NCBI GenBank assembly: GCA_014843695.1
Contig: CM026398.1
Span: 51,189,834-51,253,833, forward strand
From: Archivesica marissinica
Taxonomy: Eukaryota > Mollusca > Bivalvia > Venerida > Vesicomyidae
DNA length: 64,000 nt
Reading direction: 5' to 3'
A model generated the notes under the pieces. It saw only the letters and a program-made list of their open reading frames with translations. It did not search any database and was not told the origin of the DNA. Position numbers and translations under genes: made by a program. Shown one piece after another: positions 45,786 through 56,968 of this stretch (position 1 is its first letter; each line of letters starts with the position of its first letter).

Positions 45786-45887
45786 CCCTCCTCTATCTCT
45801 CTATCTGGGCTTAATCGGGATTTGTTTAGTGTCATCTCAAAGGAGGAATGGGATCTGCCATTCATTGTCAGTAATTGATTTTATCGG

Positions 45888-46532
45888 CAGTATGAATTAG
45901 TACTATAAATGATACATTGATCAATTCCATGTGTATGAATTAGTACTATAAATGATACATTGATCAATGCCATGTGTATGAATTAGTACTATAACTGATA
46001 CATTGATCAATGCCATGTGTATGAATTAGTACTATAAATGATACATTGATCAATTCCATGTGTATGAATTAGTACTATAAATGATACATTGATCAATGCC
46101 ATGTGTATGAATTAGTACTATAACTGATACATTGATCAATGCCATGTGTATGAATTAGTACTATAAATGATACATTGATCAATTCCATGTGTATGAATTA
46201 GTACTATAAATGATACATTGATCAATGCCATGTGTATGAATTAGTACTATAACTGATACATTGATCAATGCCATGTGTATGAATTAGTACTATAAATGAT
46301 ACATTGATCAATTCCATGTGTATGAATTAGTACTATAAATGATACATTGATCAATTCCATGTGTATGAATTAGTACTATAAATGATACATTGATCAATTC
46401 CATGTGTATGAATTAGTACTATAAATGATACATTGATCAATTCCATGTGCATGAATTAGTACTATAAATGATACATTGATCAATTCCATGTGTATGAATT
46501 AGTACTATAAATGACACATTGATCAATTCCAT
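45888..46532. repeat. 43-bp minisatellite with three-unit higher-order repeat, 15 copies
   Basis: The unit is ttccatgtgtatgaattagt, actataaatgatacattgat plus caa. Using the sites aaatg/aactg and ttcc/tgcc, the copies run in an A-B-C order three times (129-bp period). Six nearly uniform A copies follow. Confidence 0.96.
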
Positions 46533-46968
46533 GTGCGAAGAATACAAAACATATCAGCGAACTATCGCCAAATTTAATCAGAAATAATTTGGTGTGAATG
46601 AATATATATTTCGAAGAATTAAATATCAGCATTTTTACAGGTCAGATGTGTATTCGCGAATAAATTTCTGAATAAACTTCTAGATGTGTATTCGCGAATA
46701 AACTTCTGAATAAACTTCTAGATGTGTATTCGCGAATTAACTTATGAATAACCAACTACCACCTGCAAGTCAACTATACAGACCTCATTTAGGCTCCCAA
46801 TTTGTTCATAAGAAACCGAAGGAGATTTGTATGAACCAAATAGGTGTAAATAACTGAAATTTCGTACCACGGTGAAACGTAGAAAAAGAACATTCAAGTG
46901 TTATAATTTACAACTAAAATTGTACAAGTTGTCTTTTTGATTCGTCATTTATTCATGTTGTACACGTT
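46533..46968. repeat. Spacer with a short 35 to 40-bp repeat
   Basis: agatgtgtattcgcgaataa and acttctgaataaacttct occur two to three times at 46645-46745. The rest has no recognised feature. Confidence 0.7.
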
Positions 46969-46969
46969 C

Positions 46970-47314
46970 CCATGGTGTGGGAACCAAGGTACGCATAGTG
47001 TGGGAACCAAGGTGCGCATAGTGTGGGAACCAAGGTGCACATAGTGTGGGAACCAAGGTGCGCATAGTGTGGGAACCAAGGCATAGTGTAGGAACCAAGG
47101 TACGCATAGTGTGGGAACCAAGGTGCGCATAGTGTGGGAACCAAGGTGCGCATAGTGTGGGAACCAAGGTGCGCATAGTGTGGGAACCAAGGTGCGCATA
47201 GTGTGGGAACCAAGGTGCGCATAGTGTGGGAACCAAGGTGCGCATATTGTGGGAACCAAGGTACGCATAGTGTGGGAACCAAGGTGCGCATAGTGTGGGA
47301 ACCAAGGTGCGCAT
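46970..47314. repeat. 23-bp minisatellite, about 15 copies
   Basis: The unit is gtgtgggaaccaaggtgcgc plus ata, with one shortened copy near 47078. All three minus-strand frames are open (Pro/His/Leu/Val/Thr words), an artefact of a unit without stops. Confidence 0.97.
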
Positions 47315-48190
47315 TAATAACCACCTTGGATACTTCGAGACTAGAATAAGTTTGCTGTTCATCGGGTTATGAACGGAGATCGCATGGGCTGAATCAGCCA
47401 ATCACAATTGCGATATTGCAGGAAGATGTAATTATTATTTGGAATATTTCCACGAGGCTATTACGTAATTAGAACGTCTAAAACAGTACCAATACGCATT
47501 ATGTTTTGTTTGCGGCTTCTCTTATCCGATAAGAGTTTTTGTCCTCGTGTTTGCAGATTGCATGTCTGTGGCTTCGGCTAAAGTAGATTGATAAATAATT
47601 TGACACTGGTATGCAAACCAAGGAGAGACATCGGTGAGTTACTGCCCCTGAATACTCCCTAAACGTAGATAGGTCCTATTAAGTGTTATCCTCTGTTTTT
47701 ATCGTAGGTTGTTTCATTGCATAACATTTTAGCAATTGTATTCCACTATCGCTTCTTATGAGTATTAAATTATGATAGCTAGACATATTTCCTACAGTAT
47801 ATGCATTGGGTACTTATTTGTAAAAGAATGTTATCAGTTAATTAACACGATTTTGATAAAATCACATTCATAACGCAACATCTGGTTAGGGAACAACAGT
47901 AAAAACAAAGGATTCTAACTAATAGGAACTATTCACATTTTGGAATAAATCGGATTTTATCTGCCAAGGGAGGTAATAGAATATTAGAGATTTCTCTCAT
48001 TGGGGACATGTCGCTTGGAAGTTCATAGACGAAATGGAAGTGTCTATAGCGGGTGTTATATTTTGGGATTTTGGATATTGTTATTTATTGTCTCCCCCTG
48101 GTTAATCGGGGCGACGCCCCCAGAAGTATTTTAGTCTTTTTTTATATTTTGGAGGATGTAGTAATATATAGAAAACGCCCCACCTCCAGA
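47315..48190. other. No gene; contains one arm of a dispersed repeat
   Basis: Apart from 47882-47982 no feature is recognised. Confidence 0.45.
47882..47982 (+). repeat. Dispersed repeat, about 100 bp, copy 1
   Basis: acaacagtaaaaacaaagga and tggaataaatcggattttat plus ctgccaagggaggtaataga match the reverse complement of 53877-53977 at roughly 80 percent by eye. It is likely a fragment of an unrecognised mobile element. Confidence 0.8.
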
Positions 48191-48192
48191 AG

Positions 48193-48337
48193 CATGCCCG
48201 GTGTGTTACATGTCCGGTGTGTTACATGTCCGGTGTGTTACATGCCCGGTGTGTTACATGTCCGGTGTGTTACATGCCCGGTGTGTTACATGCCCGGTGT
48301 GTTACATGTCCGGTGTGTTACATGCCCGGTGTGTTTA
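48193..48337. repeat. 16-bp minisatellite, 9 copies
   Basis: The unit is catgtccggtgtgtta or catgcccggtgtgtta. It ends about 10 bp before a family C SINE fragment. Confidence 0.95.
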
Positions 48338-48347
48338 GTGGCCATCT

Positions 48348-48440
48348 AAATTACTGTTAATAGTATTAGGGTCAGACGGAGGATCGAACATGTGATCCGT
48401 GGATTCGAAATCAAACGTGCTAACCACTGGACCATTGATT
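48348..48440 (-). mobile_element. SINE family C head, copy 6
   Basis: On the minus strand, tggtccagtggttagcacgt, ttgatttcgaatccacggat, a B box gttcgatcctccg and tctgaccctaatactattaa are present. The body is missing. Confidence 0.75.
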
Positions 48441-49697
48441 GCAGCAGGTAATAGTGGTGTGTTTATATAGATACATCCACCCGAATGTACTATATAGTAC
48501 TCTATTGTACTATATCGGAATTTAGAACATACACCCAAGACAGCTGTCTCAACATTCTTTGTTGCGTCACTCAGGTGTCATTAAACAGTGTCTACATACA
48601 TTTTGTTTATAAACAATTCACGTATACAACGCTGCTATATTTATTTACCTTTTCCCCGTTCCTGTGTGAATAGTTGGATTTTATTTAAAGGCATAGTCAT
48701 TTGAAACAGTATTCTTTAAAGGCATATAGTCATTTCAAACAATATTCGCTAAGCCTATATAGTGTCGCTTTAAAGGTAACACATATGCCAACGTTAACAC
48801 TTTAATCTAAACTGTCTAAACTTACCACTTTCGGTCCCAGATCAGTTATATGGCATTTAAGGACAGCTAACTCTCCGCGATGCACAGTGATATTGGTCGG
48901 AGTCGCTAGGAACTTCGGTTGTAACTTCCGGCGTTGTGAAAATGGCTGATTCACGACTGTGAAAAGAAAATAAGCGGACTGTTATAATGAATTCATGACA
49001 ATGTTACAGTAACATCAGATTGGTTATTTGTTTATAACAATGCTTGGAAAATAAAATTCTCTTTGTTTCAAAAAACAGAACCAAGTAATATATAGAAGTA
49101 TATTGTGATCAGGATAATTCGTCAAATTATAAGTAAGAACGCCTAAACGTAACATCGTCGGGGAATCTTGATTGTAGTTGTTAAGCAATACCATTAGATT
49201 CTGCCGAGAGAATAGACCAACACATCAGGAGTAGCTATTTCCTTTATAATTATACGCGAATACATACATGACTGATCCTTGTACCTTACACAATACGTAT
49301 ACTTTCAAGAAACGTACACTCATATAAAACTGGTAAGTCGTTTCCTGGATATTGTGTGATTTTATAACCATATTCGGAGTCGCCATTGCTATTATGTAAT
49401 ACGTGCTATAGTATATGATGCTTTTGCAGTTCATTATGTGTATGAAACTTAAGTTGTTGAATACAGTTGAAGTGTTGTCATTTCGTGCATAGCTATAATG
49501 AATTACATTTGTACAAAACATGTTTATGGCGCTCATGGGTGGTTATTAATATTACAAAGGATGAACTCTATTGCAATATGCGCAGGATCACCAATGCGCA
49601 TAGCGATTTCCTTTCCTATAAATAACAAGCTTCAGTAATCAATGCATGTACAGCACGTTAATTTTTTTATATTTAACCCCAGTCGTTTGGAAGGGAC
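48441..49697. other. No recognisable gene
   Basis: About 1.25 kb with only short ORFs and no repeats I can name. Confidence 0.45.
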
Positions 49698-49988
49698 AGA
49701 CGGATATGTAGTTCAGTGGTTAACATGCTGGGCTGATAATCCAGGGATCGCATGTTCGATCCCCCGTCTGACCGTACTAAAATTAACAGTCTTTCAGATG
49801 GGACTTTAGAACAGAGGTCTCGTGTCGGTGCTTTACACACTCCACGTGAAAGAGCCAGAGGAGATTCTGGAATGGGTGTCTGTCTGTATCATTGCACTAT
49901 CCTCCAACAATCTAAAATGACTAATATCTTCAGAAGGCGTCGCTCATATGGACACAGTAGCGACGATAAATACACGTAAAACGCATAC
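49698..49988 (+). mobile_element. SINE family C, copy 7 (full length)
   Basis: gacggatatgtagttcagtg, ttaacatgctgggctgataa, gttcgatcccccgtctgacc, the body and tail agcgacgataaatacacgta are present. The head carries the extra T typical of tRNA-like gtggtta. Confidence 0.85.
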
Positions 49989-50204
49989 AAACACGGAGAG
50001 TTATTGTGTTTGGCCGCGTATGCGTGTGTGTCTGTCACACTTTGTGAATATTTAGAGGATTTCTATAACAGTAAACCTATACATGTATTATACTATATAG
50101 TCATATAGTTCAAGGGCACTCCATTAGGAACCCTCATATGGCTATTCAAATAAGCCATTTTCCGTGACCTTGAAATTCACCTTTCAAGACCAAATGAAAT
50201 TGTA

Positions 50205-50256
50205 AATCAGTCACCACGAAGAAGGGAGAAGAGGCAATGTGAATTTAATGTCCTTC
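50205..50256 (-). mobile_element. SINE family A internal fragment
   Basis: caccacgaagaagggagaag and aggcaatgtgaatttaatgt match the minus-strand centre of family A. Both ends are lost. It abuts a family B SINE. Confidence 0.6.
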
Positions 50257-50261
50257 CGCTA

Positions 50262-50505
50262 TCCGATTAGCGCAGTGGTTAGCACACTCGTTTCTCACCA
50301 ATTCAACCCAGGTTTGATTCTCGGACCGGGAAGACTGTGAGATGGTGCCGTGGTCACTAAATCGGACCAGTGGGTTTTCTCCGGGTACTCCGGTGTCCCC
50401 ACACACGACTGATCACATACACGCTTTCATCCGCGCCAACGAGAGTGCTTGCTATAAGTTGTTAAACACTTATTTCTCAATCATTGTAAGATAAATAAAG
50501 TAAAT
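50262..50505 (+). mobile_element. SINE family B, copy 5 (full length)
   Basis: tccgattagcgcagtggtta, gcacactcgtttctcaccaa, caggtttgattctcgg, then gtgggttttctccgggtact and a tail to ataaataaagtaaatag. It is close to copy 3. Confidence 0.87.
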
Positions 50506-50695
50506 AGGACACCGCCACCGTAGTTCTGAGTTAAGTGCGCAGTTTATTTTTGGTGTCAGTATAGAATAGATAAAAATACAATAATACAAATCGTGTTGAC
50601 AGTATAATTGGCGCGACAAAATTTAAAAAAACAAAAACATTTTTTTATATTATACTATCAAACCGAAGAAGAGAGCAGTTGCAATATGAAACATC

Positions 50696-50956
50696 TCCGC
50701 CGTGGTTAGTTTATACAAATTTATATTAGCTCGATTGTGAAACAAGTTCTTGCAACTTATATTAATCACTCTTACGACCTCACTCCTCATTCCTGATGGA
50801 ATCCATCGCAACGAGGGAGAGAGAAGAGGCAATGTGGACTTTAAATGCATTGCCTAAGTGCACACTCGTAAAGGCTCCAGCGGGGTTCGAACTCCGGGCA
50901 TATTGCACCTGAGGCGAACGCGCTACCACTGGACTATCACGACGTCCGCCGTGGTT
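50696..50956 (-). mobile_element. SINE family A, copy 16 (full length) with 12-bp duplication
   Basis: The element at 50708-50944 is bounded by tccgccgtggtt on both sides. On the minus strand the head is gtcgtgatagtccagtggta and the B box gagttcgaaccccg. A five-base change in the tail region (cctcactcctcattcctga) adds a short duplication. Confidence 0.92.
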
Positions 50957-51558
50957 CTGGACATATTCCGAACTCTAGGTGAATTTTAGCACATATTGCA
51001 ATGTAAAATAATACAACATCACACACTGGCCGGTTCACGTACCGGCGGAATTACGAGGTCATACATGATATACATAGTTTTTTATTACCGCGCTATAGTC
51101 CGTAGCGAATACGACTATAAATATTGTAACAGTTTGGAATTATTTTAATGGAAACACCCAGCGTTAAGATGTTTATCAGTCCCATGTGAGATGGGAAACA
51201 TATTTCTAAAATATTTTCCGATTGTCTATTTTTGTAATAACTGCCGTATTTGTCGGGCGCTGACGTTTATAAGCAAAACATAGCAAATAAATCAAACACC
51301 GCGGATATAATGTTTCCAATACAACGAATTATCTTAATGCTAAGGTTTTGTCCAAGATCACTGGTACAAGACGTATGTACATACACATTTAGCGCATCAC
51401 CGTTTATGCCGTCCACCCAGATCATCTCTTATTTTATAAACTTAAATATACTATATTGTAAGAAATAGTATTGAAATAATAGCGAGCTATAAGCGAGCTG
51501 GCCCATAGAGCTTTACGATAACCTGAGTTGAGATAAAGAGTGTCGATATTGATCCAAA
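50957..51558. other. No recognisable gene
   Basis: AT-rich, with a short ORF of 72 codons that has no family signature. Confidence 0.45.
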
Positions 51559-51561
51559 AAT

Positions 51562-51834
51562 AGTTTACCGGAAATATAGGTTGCCGGAAATATAGGTTGC
51601 CGGAAATATAGGTTACCGGAAACATAGGTTGCCTAGGTTACCGGAAATATAGGTTACCGGAAATATAGGTTGCCGGAAATATAGGTTACCGGAAATATAG
51701 GTTGCCTAGGTTACCGGAAATATAGGTTACCGGAAATATAGGTTGCCGGAAATATAGGTTACCGGAAATATAGGTTACCGGAAATATAGGTTACCGGAAA
51801 TATAGTTACCGGAAATATAAGTTACCGGAAAGAG
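51562..51834. repeat. 16-bp minisatellite, about 17 copies
   Basis: The unit is ggttaccggaaatata, alternating with ggttgccggaaatata. A ggttgccta insertion occurs twice at about 93-bp spacing, marking a duplicated block. Confidence 0.96.
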
Positions 51835-52126
51835 CTACAAACTACACAGAGGTACAGGAGAGACTCACTGCCGCAAAGAAATGAAAACGAGGCACAGTGG
51901 GGTTTCCCTGTTCTAATTTATACGGTGTATTATGGCTTTGGCTGCGTTTGTAGCAGAACATCTTCAATATTATGGTACAGTGTAAACATTATTCAGCGAA
52001 TAAAATGCTTACTAATTGAACGACGGTAATACTTAGTGCATCGTTGGAAATAGCTTATTTTCTATAATCGCAATTGAAAGCAACTCAGTTAATTTTGAAT
52101 CGAGAGAACATTGGCTGCAACATTTC
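51835..52126. other. No recognisable feature
   Basis: Spacer between two arrays with no signature. Confidence 0.4.
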
Positions 52127-52376
52127 TTGGTTCAAACATATTTATTTATCAGGATACATGTAATATACATTGAGAAATATACAGAAACATACATTTATAT
52201 CGTGATATATGGATTGGTTCAAACATATTTATTTATCAGGATACATGTAATATACATTGAGAAATATACAGAAACATACATTTATATCGTGCTATATGGA
52301 TTGGTTCAAACATATTTATTTATCAGGATACATGTAATATACATTGAGAAATATACAGAAACATACATTTATATCT
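52127..52376. repeat. 87-bp tandem repeat, 3 copies
   Basis: Copies begin ttggttcaaacatatttatt and contain tcaggatacatgtaatatac and gaaatatacagaaacataca. Copies differ at one or two sites only. The third runs directly into a SINE fragment. Confidence 0.96.
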
Positions 52377-52468
52377 GGCAACCACAGTACCACCTCACAT
52401 ACCTCCCGGTCGAACTCGGGTCGCATTGGCGAGTAGCGAGTGTGGTAACCACTGCACCAATCGGACAG
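52376..52468 (-). mobile_element. SINE family B head, copy 6
   Basis: On the minus strand, ctgtccgattggtgcagtgg, ttaccacactcgctactcgc and gacccgagttcgaccggg are present. The rest of the element is replaced by the 87-bp array. Confidence 0.75.
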
Positions 52469-52640
52469 CCTACTGGTTACACTATTATTTCGCACTTTTC
52501 ACGCGTGTATATTTCTACATAATGCAATTTCCTATTATATTGTATACTGTTTTTCCAAGTATTTTTCACAGAATCTGAGGATTTCAACCAATAAACAAGC
52601 GTCGTATATAGTATACTAGACAAAATAATGTAAATAGGAT

Positions 52641-52856
52641 GCGTGTTTTACGTTTATTCATTTAGTCATTTTAGATTTTGGAGAATAGTGCAATGATATA
52701 GAAAGAGACCCATTCCAGAGTCTCCTCTGGTTCTTTTACGTGCACGGTGTAAAGCCCTGACACATGACCTCGGTCCCATCTGAAATACTGTTAGTTGTAT
52801 TATGGTCAGACGGGGTATCGAACCTGCGATCCATGGATTACCAGTCCAACGAGTCA
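52641..52856 (-). mobile_element. SINE family C, copy 8 (partial)
   Basis: On the minus strand there is a decayed head (gttggactggtaatccatgg, aggttcgataccccg), the body gtgcacgtaaaagaaccaga, and a tail shortened before taaacgtaaaacacgc. Confidence 0.8.
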
Positions 52857-52871
52857 ACAGCCATGCGTAAT

Positions 52872-52955
52872 ACAACGCCTGTGTGAGTGATTAATATAAA
52901 TTGTAAGAACTTGTTTCGCAATCGAGCTAAAATAAATTTGTATAACAACGCCTGT
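52872..52955 (+). mobile_element. SINE family A, copy 17 (3' end only) with 11-bp duplication
   Basis: The 62-bp insert 52883-52944 (gtgagtgattaatataaatt to ataaatttgtata) is bounded by acaacgcctgt at 52872-52882 and 52945-52955. A duplication around such a short piece proves that the tail alone was inserted, so reverse transcription starts at the 3' end. Confidence 0.92.
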
Positions 52956-53213
52956 ATCCCGAATAACTGCATTTAAGGTACAGATTTACCGTTATATATA
53001 TCACATATTTGCCTATGTATTTTTAGTTTAAACAATATTTTATTTCAATGAATATACATAATATAATGATCACAATAAGAAAATACATGTAGGATTGAGG
53101 AGAAAGCAACTTGCTTATATGGTTACCTCTTTCCTATTTGTATTTTTAGACTGATCAGATTTAAAACGGCATCTCTAAACGACAATGTAGGGCATCTCAA
53201 AGCCTAAGCTTTA

Positions 53214-53630
53214 TTGGTTGGCAATGGCAAAATAGGTGTCAATATGCACGACAAACAATTTACTCGTGCATTAAAACTTAAACAAATTACTTGGGGTCAT
53301 ACCTCACGACAACCCCTCCCTCCTATAATTTGGCAAGACCACTCTGACTCTCAAAATCATGGCGCCGGGTCTTCGTTAGAGTACATTGGTGGTGAAGCCA
53401 AACATTGCAATTACGACATTACACAACTACTGCGTCATTTGAAACTTTACCCAGCTCAGTGACTTCGCGAAATAGCGAAATTACTCACTGTGACTACTGA
53501 CCTGGAAATACAATATGTCTCTTTGGTCGATCCTCAATGGCGTAACTTTAATGCTTTTCCAACCTCAAAGGGGATCATGTTAGCCGGTTCACAACTATTA
53601 ATTGATGTCTGGAGATACCCGGAAACATGA
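53214..53630 (+). pseudogene. Possible coding remnant with one internal TGA
   Basis: One frame is open for 139 codons apart from a TGA at 53460-53462. The two halves (82 and 55 codons) continue in the same frame, with amino-acid content more protein-like than neighbouring ORFs (for example LREIAKLLTVTTDLEIQY after the stop). There is no ATG at the start, an in-frame stop lies just upstream, and I recognise no domain. It could be an eroded transposon protein or chance. Confidence 0.25.
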
Positions 53631-53876
53631 AACATTAACATGTCTCCATGATGCATCGATAACTTACAATAGATGCACACGCGTCACGGATCTTCGGTGC
53701 TATGTTAACTACAAAATACACTGCATGCATTAATGAAACAATACTGTTATTAGATGGCGACTTAAATGACGGGAATGCCATAGTAGCGCTGCTTTGTGAC
53801 GCACACACAGCAATACATGCGGGCGGCGCAAACACAGTGTCAGTTATTAATGCTCAATCAACGGCATTGCTTGTAT

Positions 53877-53977
53877 TTCTATTACCTCCCTTGGCAGATA
53901 AAGTCCGATTTATTCCGAAATGTATATTGGTCATTTTAGTTTGGAATCCTTTGTTTTTATTGTTGTTTACAGCCCAG
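53877..53977 (-). repeat. Dispersed repeat, about 100 bp, copy 2
   Basis: Reverse-complement match to 47882-47982. It overlaps the short ORF at 53702-54004, which is therefore unlikely to be a gene. Confidence 0.8.
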
Positions 53978-54480
53978 TATCAATCGGATACTGTCGATAT
54001 TTAATAATTTAGCCATTGGAAGATGAGAAAACGTATGAAAACGGAGCGCAAGGTAACCAATGATGCAATCAAAGGAATCAAATTAAAACGACATATCCTC
54101 CATTAAATAGTATTCAAGGGGAAGCAACTGAGCAACGTCTCTCATTGATTCATAGGAGACGGAAGTGCTATCGTCAGCTGCAGTTGCAATCGGCATGGTT
54201 CTAAGATAATCATAAAGCTCTTCAGGTTATTGTACAAGAATAAACATGGTGCAACATTCTATTTGAAACAACAAATTTAAGATTATTTGATAATTTTAAA
54301 AAATGAGAAAATGGGAATTATTTTATTTTCCTAAAAGCTATATTCCAGTTAAAATTGACTGCTACAATTTCTAAGAAACATGTTTTCATGCAGTTAGTAA
54401 TGTCCATATTTTACAGTAAAGAAATCGAACTTATTTAACGTTTTAAATGTACTTGAATATTGTTGAAAATATATTATATA
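53978..54480. other. No recognisable feature
   Basis: AT-rich spacer before the 20-bp array. Confidence 0.45.
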
Positions 54481-55108
54481 GTCTTGTTTTTACTAGGATA
54501 GTCTTGGTTTTACTAGGATAGTCTTGTTTTTACTAGGATAGTCTTGTTTTTACTAGGATTGTCTTGGTTTTACTAGGATTGTCTTGGTTTTACTAGGATT
54601 GTCTTGTTTTTACTAGCATTGTCTTGGCTTTACTAGGATAGTCTTGTTTTTACAAGGATTGTCTTGTTTTTACTAGGATTGTCTTGGTTTTACTAGGATT
54701 GTCTTGTTTTTACTAGGATAGTCTTGTTTTTACTAGGATTGTCTTGGTTTTACTAGGATTGTCTTGTTTTTACTAGGATTGTCTTGTTTTTACTAGGATT
54801 TTCTTGGTTTTACTAGCATTGTCTTGTTTTTACTAGGATAGTCTTGTTTTACTAGGATTGTCTTGTTTTTACTAGGATAGTCTTGTTTTTACTAGGATTG
54901 TCTTGGTTTTACTAGGATTGTCTTGTTTTTACTGGGATTGTCTTGTTTTTACTAGGATTGTCTTGGTTTTACTAGCATTGTCTTGTTTTTACCCGGATTG
55001 TCTTGTTTTTACTAGGATTGTCTTGTTTTTACTAGGATAGTCTTGGTTTTACTAGGATAGTCTTGATTTTACTAGGATTGTCTTCTTTTTACTAGGATAG
55101 TCTTGTTA
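54481..55108. repeat. 20-bp minisatellite, about 31 copies
   Basis: The unit is gtcttgtttttactaggatt, with g/t and a/t variants. One copy has a 1-bp deletion. It is followed at once by the inner part of a TTAA MITE. Confidence 0.96.
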
Positions 55109-55461
55109 TCAAAATGGGTAATTTTGTCTAAAAATAGTAATATTACTGGCAAAAAGTGCAGATCCTGATGACACGGTTCGTCACGAGTGAAAGTCGTGAT
55201 AGCGCAGTGGATGCGCGTTCGCTTCAGGTGCGAAAGGTCCGGAGTTCGAGCCCCAATGGAGCCGTTACGATTGTGCCCTTAGGCAAGGCATTTAAATTCC
55301 ACGTTGCCTCTCTCTCCCTCGTGGCGATGGATTCCATCAGGAATGAGGTCTCGAGAGTGATTTATATAAGTTGAAATAACTTGTTTCGCAATCGAGCTAA
55401 AATAAATTTGTATAAACTAAACTTATTGTAAGCCTATTTAGAGGTATGTTGAACGGGTTAA
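55108..55461. mobile_element. TTAA MITE, reverse orientation, split by a SINE
   Basis: tatcaaaatgggtaattttg, ctaaaaatagtaatattact and aaaaagtgcagatcctgatg equal the reverse complement of 41440-41520. After the SINE, ttgtaagcctatttagaggt and gttgaacgggTTAA complete the end. The outer end on the left is lost where the 20-bp array begins. Confidence 0.75.
55189..55418 (+). mobile_element. SINE family A, copy 18 (full length, nested in a MITE)
   Basis: The sequence is close to the inferred family consensus: gtcgtgatagcgcagtggat, gcttcaggtgcgaaaggtcc, gagttcgagcccc, cccttaggcaaggcattta, aacttgtttcgcaatcgagc. It splits the surrounding MITE, so it is younger than that MITE. About 27 bp of the MITE are missing at the site. 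Confidence 0.9.
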
Positions 55462-55741
55462 GCGTATTTCAACATTGCACTATACTGTACTTGAACAGAT
55501 ACACGCGTAACAGAATGTCCAGACATAAGGAATTATTTCCTCGTACATTATAAGTTATAAATGTCTTCCTGGTAGCTTGACAGTTAATATATCTGCACAA
55601 TGCATGCTAATTGTGCCGTATTTCCACTTGGTCTGCCTTCAGTAGCTCTATGTGTATCAACACAGACTGTAACACATTTCTCGGGATGCCAGCCATAACA
55701 AGGCTACATTATTTAAGGACTAAAATCAAAATGTGTTTTCT

Positions 55742-55996
55742 AGTAATCCAGGGATCGCAGGTTCGATCCCCCGTCTGATCGTAATAAAATTAACAGTCTT
55801 TCAGATGGGACGTTAAACCGAGGTCTCGTGTCGGTGTTTTACACCGTGCACGTAAAAGAACCAGAGGAGACTCTGGAATGGGTCTCTCTCTGTATCATTG
55901 CACTATCCTCCAAAATCTAAAATGACTAATCTCTTCAGTGAGGCGTCGCTCATATGGGTAACCGGTAGCGACGATAAATAAACGTAAAAACACAAC
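55742..55996 (+). mobile_element. SINE family C, copy 9 (5'-truncated in the head)
   Basis: Starts at agtaatccagggatcgcagg, then gttcgatcccccgtctgatc, the full body and tail gcgacgataaataaacgtaa. Confidence 0.85.
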
Positions 55997-56127
55997 ATGT
56001 GTTGCGTCTATCGGGGGTATGCAATACAGTTGTGTTGTTTAAGGTGTGTGAAGGACACATGTTAGGTGTGGGTGGGGGGTCGGGCAGAAGGCATCCACAT
56101 ACACATCTATTTAAGAAATACACCCAA

Positions 56128-56958
56128 GCTTCATCATCACCATTGTGGGCTATATTCGGCAGTATTTAACAACAGAAGCCACGAAAACTCTCATAAACTC
56201 ACTCATTACATCCAGGCTCGACTACTGTAATTCACTGTTGTACGGCGTGCCAAAATACACTTCCAATAAATTACAAACTGTTCAAAACACAGCAGCTCGT
56301 ATCATAACCAGAACATCCCGTTTCAGTCATGTAACGCCCATTCTAAAAGAACTTCATTGGCTACCAGTTCAAGAAAGAATAAAGTATAAAATACTGACTC
56401 ACACATATAAAGCATTGAATGGAGAAGCACCGATTTATTTGAGAAACTTGCTTGAGGTTTATATACCAAGGAGAGACTTACGGTCTAAAAATGAAGCAGC
56501 TACTCTTGTGTTACCAAGAAGTCGGACTGTCACATACGGAGATAGAAGTTTCATGACTGCTGCCCCAAAACTTTGGAATTCTCTTCCATCAAATCTTAGA
56601 AGTGCAACAACATTGTGTTCTTTCAAGAAGGCTTTGAAGACACACCTTTTTAAATGTTCATATGGAACATAAATATCGAACAGTGTCTGTGCTCAATCAG
56701 GATTAAGACTGCAAATGAACACATTTTATTTGATTATTACCTATATTTTAATTGTTATAATTTTAGATCCTAATATTTTATAGCATATTTAGAATCCATT
56801 GTAATTGTGTTTGCTAATTTTGTCTTGTTTTATCTCATTGTATGTGGAAGTTTTTATCAATATTTGTGATATTTTAGGCTGTAAAGCGCTTTTGAACGTT
56901 TTATATTTAGATGAAAAGAGCGCTATATAAGTGTGGTATATAATAATAATAATAATAT
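56128..56958 (+). mobile_element. 5'-truncated L2/CR1-type LINE, 3' end with 3' UTR
   Basis: The segment contains the last part of a non-LTR reverse transcriptase and its 3' UTR. The UTR ends ctgtaaagcgcttttgaacg, gaaaagagcgctatataagt and a taa microsatellite tail, the usual end of L2-like elements. The endonuclease and the catalytic part of the reverse transcriptase are missing. Confidence 0.88.
56145..56672 (+). pseudogene. C-terminal part of LINE reverse transcriptase
   Basis: A 175-codon open stretch, beginning at a non-ATG codon because the element is truncated. Motifs in order: SLITSRLDYCNSLLYGVP (about residues 19-36), LQTVQNTAARIITRTSRF, HVTPILKELHWLPVQERIKY, AAPKLWNSLPSNLRS and SFKKALKTHLFK at the end. 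All are typical of the thumb and C-terminal region of L2/CR1-clade reverse transcriptases. The frame is intact to the natural stop, so the copy is fairly young. The catalytic YxDD box is not included, so it cannot encode an active enzyme. Such LINEs may mobilise SINEs, but I see no matching 3' tail with the SINEs here. Confidence 0.9.
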
Positions 56959-56968
56959 TGACGGCGGT

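Noticed and set aside
46945..47401. Pro/His/Leu repeat ORFs
   Set aside because: All three frames of a 23-bp array are open, which is an array artefact.
53702..54004. 100-codon ORF
   Set aside because: Its 3' third overlaps a dispersed repeat, and the opposite strand is equally open.
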